A stretch of 64,000 bases of DNA from JAXLYE01 sp046351595 (GTDB taxonomy: Bacteria > Myxococcota_A > Polyangia > Palsa-1104 > JAEUJZ01): the NCBI GenBank assembly GCA_046351595.1, contig JAXLYE010000010.1, positions 62,001 to 126,000 on the forward strand. The letters are read 5' to 3'. Position numbers and translations under genes: made by a program. The notes under the pieces were generated by a model. The model was not told the DNA's origin, searched no databases, and was given only the letters and a program-made list of their open reading frames with translations. This document shows, one piece after another, positions 25,222 through 32,160 of this stretch. Every line of letters begins with the position of its first letter. Positions within the stretch are counted from its first letter, which is position 1.

Positions 25222-26445
25222 CTACCCTGTAAGCGCCTCTGCGGCGCTCGAGGCCGTGACCGCGCGCTGCAGCCACTGTGCGAGCAGCTCGGGATCCGCG
25301 CAGGTGCGGATGCGCTGCTCCAGCTCGAGCGGCACGACGAACCCGCGCGTTCGCAGCACCAGCAGCACGGCCTCGGCCTGCGCCCGCCTCTCACCCTCGA
25401 CTCGGCCTCGCTGCTCGCCGAGGACTTCGCCCTCCGCTTTGCCTTGTTGGCGCTCCGCCTGCGCACGCTGCTCCGAAAGCTCTGCCAGGTTCCGGACCCA
25501 CTGCGCGAAGTCCTTGGGATCCTCCGGCAGCGGCGGCAGGGTGCTCAGCGTCGGCTCCTCCATCTGCGGCGGGACAGGTAGATCACTGTGCACGGCCTCG
25601 GTGCCGCAGAAGCTCGCCAGCTTTTCCAAGCACGCGGTGCGGACCCGCTCCGCCAAGACAATTACCCGCGCCTGCAGCGTGCTCAGCTCCTCCTGCGTGA
25701 TGCGGTAGGAGCCGGAGTAACGCGCCTCGATGTACGCCTTCTTCAGCAGGTCGAACAGCCGCTTGTCTTCGGGCTCCGTCTTGGGCAGCGCCTCGACGAG
25801 CAGCGCGTGCTGCTCGGCGGCCATCGTGCCCAGCTTCTCGATATCATGAGTCTGCTGTTTATAGCCGGTGAACACGAGGTGCGCGGCGTGCCAATAACGC
25901 TCCGTCGCTTGATGCAAAAGGAATGCGGCGTGCTTGGTCAGGTTCCGGGCCGTGTAATAGCGGCTCCCGCGCCAGAACTCCGTCGCCGAGTCGAACCAGG
26001 TCGCGAAGTTGTACTCCGCCAGCTCCAGCCGCTCGGAAGCGTTCAGCGCCTTGGGCTTGGCCAGCGAGTACCGCCGCTTGTCGACGAGCAGCACACCTTC
26101 GTTCGCGACGTCGGCGAAAAAAAATTGCCCGCGCCGGATCTCGTGGTTCAGGAACTTGATGTCGTGGACGATGAGGGTGACGGGAATGCGGCCGGCAATC
26201 GCGCGCGCTCGATTCTCCAGCTCGGACCAGAGTGCGACGTCCGCCGCCTGCTTCTCATTGTCGACGACGACGGCGAGGTCGTAGTCCGACAGGTACCCGG
26301 TCTGTTTGTCCTCGACCTGCTCGCCGCGCGCGTAGCTGCCGAACAGGATCAGCTTGTCGACGGCCGGGCACTCCCGGAACAGCTCCGCGATGGCGCGAAG
26401 CTGGGTCTGCTTGTCCTCGGGGAGGTGGTCGATGGAGGTCTTCAT
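25222..26445 (-). CDS. MNT-HEPN-like nucleotidyltransferase protein, copy 2
   Basis: Encodes 407 residues from ATG 26445. It has the same architecture as copy 1: nucleotidyltransferase core with GSYARG and SDYDL, HEPN-type domain with RNLTKH, a Gln/Glu/Arg-rich linker, and a C-terminal tail (VLLVLRTRGFVVPLELEQRI). The first ~92 residues are only about 70% identical to copy 1. The next 198 (PVTLIVHDIK to SFCGTEAV) differ at a single position, although the DNA differs by many silent changes. The tail differs again. It lies 73 bases downstream of the DUF6714-like gene, so it may be the last gene of the toxin operon. Confidence 0.8.
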   Translation of the reverse strand: MKTSIDHLPEDKQTQLRAIAELFRECPAVDKLILFGSYARGEQVEDKQTGYLSDYDLAVVVDNEKQAADVALWSELENRARAIAGRIPVTLIVHDIKFLNHEIRRGQFFFADVANEGVLLVDKRRYSLAKPKALNASERLELAEYNFATWFDSATEFWRGSRYYTARNLTKHAAFLLHQATERYWHAAHLVFTGYKQQTHDIEKLGTMAAEQHALLVEALPKTEPEDKRLFDLLKKAYIEARYSGSYRITQEELSTLQARVIVLAERVRTACLEKLASFCGTEAVHSDLPVPPQMEEPTLSTLPPLPEDPKDFAQWVRNLAELSEQRAQAERQQGKAEGEVLGEQRGRVEGERRAQAEAVLLVLRTRGFVVPLELEQRIRTCADPELLAQWLQRAVTASSAAEALTG

Positions 26446-26518
26446 GCGCCGCTCACGCGGCGAAGCTATCACAGCCCGCGGCCCACAGACCTGCACGAGT
26501 TGGCTTACGGCCTGGCGC

Positions 26519-27013
26519 TCATTTCGACCAGTCGCGAAGGATCTCGGTAGCGTCTTCCATCTGCCATTTCGCCTCGAGGTAGCGCAGCAGGCTGGCCACG
26601 GCCGCGCGCTGCGAGGCATCGAGGAGCGACAGCCGCTCGCGGACCTCGGCGGCGCGGTGCTCACCGCGCTGATGGGGCCAGTGCTTGAGCGTGGAGATCA
26701 GATAACCCCGGAGGTCGGCGCCGTACTTGTCATAGGGGTCCTCGGTCGCGAGACATGCCTCCAAGTAAGCCGGCAGGTAGGCGCGATACGCAGCGGCGCT
26801 GAGCGTCCCGAGCGCCTCGCGGTGATAGAAGAGCTCCTTGAGCGGGATCGTGCTCCAGTGCTTGCCGACGAGCGCGGCGGCCATCTCGTAGGAGTCGTCG
26901 CCCGTGTAGCGGGGCATTCGCATGTCCTCGATGCGCGTCGGGATGGGGACTGCATCGAAGGCGCGGTGGATCTGCACACGCAGCTCGTCCTTCTTCGGCT
27001 CGACTATTTGCAT
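26519..27013 (-). CDS. DUF6714-like protein
   Basis: Encodes 164 residues from ATG 27013, which overlaps the end of the Cys-rich gene by 10 bases and suggests translational coupling. Features such as RYTGDDSYEMAAALVGKHWSTIPLKELFYHREALGTLSAAAYRAYLPAYL and the later DASQRAAVASLLRYLEAKW resemble DUF6714 proteins, small predicted cytoplasmic proteins often found in toxin-immunity loci. The assignment is by pattern memory. No catalytic motif is apparent. It could be an additional immunity protein. Confidence 0.65.
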   Translation of the reverse strand: MQIVEPKKDELRVQIHRAFDAVPIPTRIEDMRMPRYTGDDSYEMAAALVGKHWSTIPLKELFYHREALGTLSAAAYRAYLPAYLEACLATEDPYDKYGADLRGYLISTLKHWPHQRGEHRAAEVRERLSLLDASQRAAVASLLRYLEAKWQMEDATEILRDWSK

Positions 27014-27741
27014 AGCTTCTTGTCCCTCTTGTAATCGAGTACTTCCTTGCAGGAGTCGACGGCCTTCTTGGCCTTGCTGAACTGGGACTCGCGAAAGCTG
27101 CTCAGCCGCGGGAGGCAGTCGCTGTCGATCCGCTCGACGCTCTCGACGCACTTCGCGGCCTTCTTCATCGCGTCCTCGATCTCGCTGCAGCTTACTTCCT
27201 TGTCATCCTTCGACCAGCCCTCGCAGGCTCTCCCGTACGACCTGCAGTAGCTCTCGACATCGCCTGCGCGGGACAAATACGTCGAGTCCGAACACTCGTA
27301 GAGGCCGCCGTTTCCCTTGCGAGTGTTCATCTCGTCGTAGCAGTTCTTACGGCTCCGCTCCGCTTCGTCGAGCGCTTGCTTATGATAATCGTCTCCGCCG
27401 TTCCAGCACTCGCGGTTCTCGCGGTCCCGCGCCGTGATGCACCGATCCCCGTTCTCGATGCGGGTCTTGAAGTAGCTCTCGGGAGTTTCCTCAAGCTTCG
27501 GGACATCGGTGCACTTCCGCGGCTCCTCCTTACAGTAGCGCTCGATCTGACCGCGAAAGTCGCTGATCGTGGACGAGCTGCAGTCGACACAGACCTTGTC
27601 GCCGTTCTTCTTCGTCTAGCAGTGGCCGCGGCTGCACTCGTCGTCGCTGCTACACGCCTCGGCGGTCTTCTTGTTGCCGCTCCCCGCATAAGCGGTCCCT
27701 GTCATTATCGCCAAGCAGCTAGTCCAGGTTTTCTCCAGCAT
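27004..27741 (-). pseudogene. Secreted cysteine-rich protein interrupted by an amber codon
   Basis: From ATG 27741 a short signal-like N-terminus (MLEKTWTSCLAIMTGTAYA) leads to ACSSDDECSRGHC. TAG (27616-27618) follows, and the same frame continues TKKNGDKVCVDCSSS, IERYCKEEPRKC, CITARDRENRECWNGG, NCYDEMNTRKGNGGLYECSDS to KKLCK and a stop at 27004. At least 18 Cys and a regular coiled pattern span both sides of the stop, so the frame was one gene until recently; the stop probably replaces a Tyr or another codon. A downstream ATG at 27330 could restart a 108-residue product. It lies between the immunity and DUF6714-like genes. Confidence 0.65.
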
Positions 27742-28006
27742 ACCGGAGAAGTGCCGCCGCCCAGACAAGGGCATAAGGCAAAGGCTCCTTTGTGCCCTGC
27801 AAGATCCCTTGTAGTTCACTCCAATCATCAGTGAGCTGGCCCAATGTAAGCTCTTTTGGACTCTGGTATGGGTTGTACAGGTCGTCTGGCTGAACCGACC
27901 AATAGAAGTCTTTTTTTAGCTCGACACTGGTCTGGCCCGACTCCTCCATCTGCACGAGCAGTTTATCAATAACTGTGCGAAGGTCACTGATCGCGATTCT
28001 TGTCAC
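27719..28006 (-). CDS. Probable immunity protein for the barrel-toxin
   Basis: A 95-residue acidic protein from GTG 28006, overlapping the toxin stop (GTGA), the usual coupling of toxin and immunity genes. The sequence KKDFYWSVQPDDLYNPYQSP, ELTLGQLTDDWSELQ and PLPYALVWAAALLRYAGE matches a recurrent small-protein family of unknown structure found beside bacterial polymorphic toxins (recollection). Cytoplasmic, no signal. Role inferred from size, position and coupling. Confidence 0.7.
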   Translation of the reverse strand: MTRIAISDLRTVIDKLLVQMEESGQTSVELKKDFYWSVQPDDLYNPYQSPKELTLGQLTDDWSELQGILQGTKEPLPYALVWAAALLRYAGENLD

Positions 28007-30414
28007 TTGTCCGCTCCCTGCCTAGCTCTTTGGATCTGCTGGTCGAAGTTACGAATCTCTCCCTCAAGGTGCTTGATCCGCTGCCGAATGATCTTGTCGC
28101 GGACTTCAGCAGAGGGAGCGTTTCTCAGGTAGCCTTGGTTATCAAATGCATCGGGATTTGCCTTATACGCCTCCAGCTTTTGGATATGCTCCTGCTTGCG
28201 TTGCTCCCAGGAACGTATCTTCTTCGCGGCATGGGCATCGAGCAGCTCGCCCGATACGGTAGGGTGCTTATGTACAGCGTCGGCAGCGTCATCGGCAAGA
28301 TGAGTCGCCTTGCTTCCTCGGAGCGCTGTCCGCTCGAGCTTCCGCGCGTCCTCGGCGATTTCGAGAGCCGCCTCCCCAGTGCGCACCGCCCCGCCGACCA
28401 CTGCCCCGCCCAGGATGTCGAGGGCGCCGTTGAGGATGACCCCGCCGGCTACCTCAACCTGTTTGCCCCGAGGCAGCTCTCGGAAGTCGTGCAGCTTCTG
28501 TCGGGCGCCCTTGGCTGCGCCCGCGATGAAGTCGGCTGCGGCCTCCTTGGCCTTGTTTGGGTCTCGCGCCGCAGCGACGGCCGCATCGGCGGCGTGACGA
28601 GCTCCCTCTTTCGTGTGCTCCGCGAGGGTGCTCAGCTTCGCCGGGTCGGTCAGGAGCTGCGCTCCGGTTTCGACCGCCTGCGCAGCTCCGGTGATCCGCT
28701 GGACCAGCTTGCGTGCGCCGCCGAATCCGAACTGCTCGGCGTCGGTCATGGGCCGGTTGTGCGCGGGGTCGAGCTGCACCGGGCAGTCCTGCGCGCCGCG
28801 GGCACCGGCCTTGGTACAGACGTAGCCTGTCTGCGGATCGCGGTACATCGTGTGGCCGACGGGGATGCGCTCGGTCTTGACCTCGGTGCGGACCTGGCTC
28901 CCTTTGTGGACACGCACCAGGCGCTCGATCTCGCAGTGCTTGCCGTCGGCGCTGCGGTGGCCGACGGAGGTGACGCGGTGGCCGCCTTCGTACAGCTCGC
29001 AGTCCTTGTCGAGCTGCCCGGCGACACGCGGAGGGAGGGGACCGAGCGCGCCCTGGTGCCGGGCGAGCGCTTCGAGCTGCGCCTTATCGAGCGCCTGCGT
29101 GGACTGCAGGGTCACGGGGGAAAGCGGCGGCGGAGAGAGGACACTCGGCGCTGCGGAGCCTGTGCCCGCGACCGGTCCGGAGCTTGATGCCTGCGCGCCC
29201 GGCTCGACTCCGATACAGCGTGACGCCTGCGCATCCAAGCAGATGCGCCCGCGCGCGGGGTCCGGATATACGTCATCGCCCAGGCGGAAGCGGTGTCCCT
29301 CCCACTCGCAGTACGCGCCGTCCGCCGTGCGCCTGCCCAGCGTCGCCAGGGGCTGCCCAGCGCGGTCGTAGAGGATGCACGTCTCGTGCGCGTCCGCGGG
29401 CATCTTGCGCACCTGCTCGGCGATGTACTCACCGACCTCGCGCAGGATGTCGACAACAAGGCTCTGCGGGTACGGGTATCCTTTGCCCCAGGCGATATCC
29501 GCGAAGCGCAACGTCAGGAAGAAGGGCGCCACGTCGCCGAAGCCCGCTTGTACGATCAGGGCGACGTCAACCTGTTTCTGGGGGCGGCTGACGACGCCCA
29601 GCGCGAGCGCGCCACTGGGAACGATGGGGTTGGCCGGATCGAGCGCGCCGGGCAGCGGCGTGTCCGCGCTGACCCGCGAGAGGAAGCCGCGAGCCAGGCC
29701 CTCGATGAAGACCTTGGTGTCCGGCATGAACGGCAGGTGCACCCCCAGCCGCGCGCCCAGCTCCGCGGTGCCGTAGCGACCTTGCCAGTCGAACAGCGCT
29801 CCCACCGAGAGGCCCACTTCCGCCAGGCCCTTCGGCCAGTTCAGGACAACGCGCAAAACGCCCAGATCGGTCAGCAGCCCGAGCTGATTCGGCCCGTCGA
29901 AGCGCGGCAGCCGAGCCTCGTACTCGAAGTCCAAGAGCGCGGTGAATCGCTGGTGCGGTTCCTTCACCCAAGGCCACAGCAGACCTTTAGTCAGAAACCG
30001 CATCGGGCCTTGCTGCCAGCGACGGACGGAAGCACCGGGCGTGAGCTCCTGGCCCCAGACCTCGGTGCGCGTATAGATACCTCCCTCGAGCCGCCCGAAG
30101 AGGCCGATGGAGAATCCGTACGGAGCGACAAACCCCAGGCCGCGGCGGTCCGTACTCGTCAGAAAGATTGCATCGACGCGGGCATTAAAGGCGAAGGAGT
30201 CGATACGCGTGCAGACGAGCGGGCCGCCGTCGCACAAACCGCCAAATCCGGGCAGCAGCGGGCGATGCGGCATGAGCGCCTGCGCCGCAGCATTGCGCGC
30301 AAGTAGCCCAAATCCTAGGAGCAAGCTGATAACGAGAGCGAGCGCAGACGGCCAGGATGGGAACTGCCATTGCAAGACACTACGAAAAGCGGACACGGAC
30401 GCGGCGTAGCACAT
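28003..30414 (-). CDS. Outer-membrane-barrel/polymorphic toxin fusion
   Basis: Encodes 803 residues from ATG 30414 (AGGA nine bases upstream). The N-terminus has a hydrophobic signal (ALALVISLLLGFGLLARNAAAQA). Residues ~50-320 alternate polar and apolar residues with Gly/aromatic girdles (GFSIGLFGRLEGGIY, TALLDFEYEARLP, AEVGLSVGALFDW), like an outer-membrane beta-barrel. Two Cys-containing modules of about 60 residues (~345-405, ~467-550) share C-LY, G-R-ADG-C and Y-DP-G--C. After an Ala-rich helical region, residues ~715-803 (KQEHIQKLEAYKANPDAFDN, NAPSAEVRDKIIRQRI, HLEGEIRNF) form a compact C-terminal domain like those of polymorphic toxins. The immunity-like gene follows with overlap. A barrel fragment of a relative is at 19267-19504. 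Confidence 0.72.
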   Translation of the reverse strand: MCYAASVSAFRSVLQWQFPSWPSALALVISLLLGFGLLARNAAAQALMPHRPLLPGFGGLCDGGPLVCTRIDSFAFNARVDAIFLTSTDRRGLGFVAPYGFSIGLFGRLEGGIYTRTEVWGQELTPGASVRRWQQGPMRFLTKGLLWPWVKEPHQRFTALLDFEYEARLPRFDGPNQLGLLTDLGVLRVVLNWPKGLAEVGLSVGALFDWQGRYGTAELGARLGVHLPFMPDTKVFIEGLARGFLSRVSADTPLPGALDPANPIVPSGALALGVVSRPQKQVDVALIVQAGFGDVAPFFLTLRFADIAWGKGYPYPQSLVVDILREVGEYIAEQVRKMPADAHETCILYDRAGQPLATLGRRTADGAYCEWEGHRFRLGDDVYPDPARGRICLDAQASRCIGVEPGAQASSSGPVAGTGSAAPSVLSPPPLSPVTLQSTQALDKAQLEALARHQGALGPLPPRVAGQLDKDCELYEGGHRVTSVGHRSADGKHCEIERLVRVHKGSQVRTEVKTERIPVGHTMYRDPQTGYVCTKAGARGAQDCPVQLDPAHNRPMTDAEQFGFGGARKLVQRITGAAQAVETGAQLLTDPAKLSTLAEHTKEGARHAADAAVAAARDPNKAKEAAADFIAGAAKGARQKLHDFRELPRGKQVEVAGGVILNGALDILGGAVVGGAVRTGEAALEIAEDARKLERTALRGSKATHLADDAADAVHKHPTVSGELLDAHAAKKIRSWEQRKQEHIQKLEAYKANPDAFDNQGYLRNAPSAEVRDKIIRQRIKHLEGEIRNFDQQIQRARQGADK

Positions 30415-30635
30415 GGTGGTGATCCTGAAGGAGATAGAGAGGTTGCTCCAGCGGCGCGCATCGCTGGATTTCCTGAGCCGGAGCCGCTCTGCAGGATGCG
30501 CTACCATCCGCGATCGGCCGGTTGCGGCCCTGAGCATGCAGCAGGTACAGCAGGCTCTGTGCCAGTTGCCTTGGCGGACAGCCTCGACGAGCCGTGAATC
30601 CCTGGGGCCTCGGCTGCATCGACTGCCCACTCCCC

Positions 30636-30688
30636 AGCTATGGGCAGCTATGGGCAAGCTATGGGCAAGCTATGGGCAGGTATGGGCG
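30636..30688. repeat. Tandem repeat AGCTATGGGC(A), five copies
   Basis: Five consecutive units of 10-11 bases start at 30636, 30646, 30657, 30668 and 30679; the last is degenerate (GGTATGGGC). It lies upstream of the barrel-toxin gene in the divergent spacer. The ATGGGCAG half of the unit recurs in the hairpin at 31993-32037. It may be a slipped microsatellite or clustered binding sites. Confidence 0.75.
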
Positions 30689-30817
30689 GCGACGGCGACC
30701 AGCCCGGTACGCTGTTGCGTATCACCGGCGCTTGTGCAGACGCCTCGGCGACGGATTCGATGGATCGAGCTGCTCGAGCGCGAGCCCGAGGTCGGCACAG
30801 GGCTCGGCGAGCGGGCG

Positions 30818-31011
30818 AAGGCTTCAGGCTTGCAGGCACCCCGGGCCGCTGGCGCGACTTCTACGGCGAGCGCAGCCCCGCAGACTTTGACCTCGATGCA
30901 GACAAGGGAGTCCTGTGCTGGAACGCCCGCCTGGCGCGTGCCGACGTCCTTTCCGGCAAGAAGCTGCACACCCTCCTCGGCGACGACTGGCGCAAGATCA
31001 TCTACAGGTAA
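30818..31011 (+). pseudogene. C-terminal fragment of an unrecognised protein
   Basis: About 64 codons ending at TAA 31009-31011 encode FRLAGTPGRWRDFYGERSPA, DFDLDADKGVLCWNARLARA and LSGKKLHTLLGDDWRKIIYR. The composition and the clean C-terminus look like real protein. Upstream the frame runs into the tandem repeat and noise, so the 5' part is missing. Its last codons overlap the end of the MNT-HEPN remnant on the other strand. Family not recognised. Confidence 0.45.
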
Positions 31012-31181
31012 GGACCTGCGAGGCTCCGCTCGCGAGGATCGCGGCCTCATCGATGGCGGTTACCGCGCGTTGCAGCCACGACGCGAGGAGCATCAGGTTT
31101 GTGCAGGAGGCATCCGTTGCTCGACCTCCGCGGGGAGCCGGGGCTGCTTCTCCTTGGGGAGAGGCGCGATGGAGGTTTCAT
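31004..31181 (-). pseudogene. Remnant of a third MNT-HEPN gene, internal ~1.1 kb deleted
   Basis: On the minus strand the bases from 31181 align with the start of MNT-HEPN copy 2: an ATG followed after a one-base loss by ETSIAPLPKEKQPRLPAEVEQ (compare MKTSIDHLPEDKQ). The upstream flank (CTCACGCGGCGAAGC) is also shared. After about 75 bases the sequence jumps to the gene's end, encoding LLASWLQRAVTAIDEAA and a stop (compare LLAQWLQRAVTASSAAE). Only the two termini are left, so it is a dead third copy. Confidence 0.75.
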
Positions 31182-32160
31182 GCGTCCTCACGCGGCGAAG
31201 CGATGACAGCCCGAGGCACAGCTCGCGCGCCCACGCCGCGCCGTCTCGTCCAGACCTTTGGAGGCAAGCGCCCACGGCGCCATGATACATGGCCTTGATT
31301 GCGCCTAATCGAAAACGGATTCCTTTTCGGCGTTGCGTAGTAAAGCAATCTGCGCTATCCGCATAGGCTGAATGCCCCTCGCCGCTGGCCTGTCGTCGCT
31401 GATGTGCCCCTTGGGCTGCGCAGGTAGTGACCCAGCAGCGACGCAGCGACCCAGCCCACCAGCGTGGCGAGCCTACAAGCACCCGAAGCGCGGACCTGAG
31501 ACCAGATATCTGTGCGTCCGCCTACACGGTCAGGCGCCGATCTTACGCCTCTCTGATTAAGCTTCCTCGACGGAGAGAAAGAATTCCTTGATCCGTCCCT
31601 GTCAAGAAAGTTCTGCGTCACGTCGAGCGTCGCTTAATTCAGCAGCACCAGGATCGACTGTTCTGCATGGATTAACGGTACGATTAATTACTCTGGAGGG
31701 ACCGCTGGTAGCATAATTCCTACATGTACCTATTTTAAGAAAGGACTGGCTGTTCCGCGGAAGGGTGAGCATTTCGCAGAAGCTTCTCGCGGAACGGACA
31801 GACCTCACAGTGCGAACGATAAAGTTGGCACTCTGCCTATTGCGCGGAGCTGGCGCGCGTTCGCATCAGTCTTCGTCGTTGAATCCCACCGCCAGGAGCA
31901 TGTCCGCAACCCTCGTCGGGCTAGGAAGGCCGCTCCGTCGCTGCCCAGCGGGCGGGTGAGATCCGCTGGGGCCGAGCCCGTGGCTGCCCAGGGTGGGCAG
32001 CATCATGGGCAGCCACGGCAGAAGCCCATCTGCCCACACGAACCTGGTGGGCAGGGAGATCCGTCAGGCGCAGAGGCGTCGAGTGGACCCGTCGAAGATT
32101 GTGAATACGGTGAGCCGGCACGGCCGATGCAATCGACGGGTCATCCACCTGGAGGATCTT
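31182..32160. other. Divergent spacer upstream of the annexin-like toxin
   Basis: About 980 bases without a supported gene. The first ~60 bases match the upstream flank of MNT-HEPN copy 2. An AT-richer block near 31550-31750 is the likely promoter area. Short open frames exist on both strands but show no domain or signal peptide. Confidence 0.4.
31993..32037. promoter_or_regulatory. Composite hairpin upstream of the toxin gene
   Basis: Outer arms GTGGGCA (31993-31999) and TGCCCAC (32031-32037) and inner arms ATGGGC (32005-32010) and GCCCAT (32024-32029) are exact reverse complements. Together they make an interrupted stem of 13 pairs around a 13-base loop, about 125 bases before the toxin ATG. 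It could act in the mRNA leader or as an operator. Confidence 0.45.

Noticed and set aside
14199..26445. Recent gene conversion as explanation for the identical core of the two MNT-HEPN proteins
   Set aside because: The core differs at many silent positions, so the DNA has diverged while the protein has not; purifying selection fits better.
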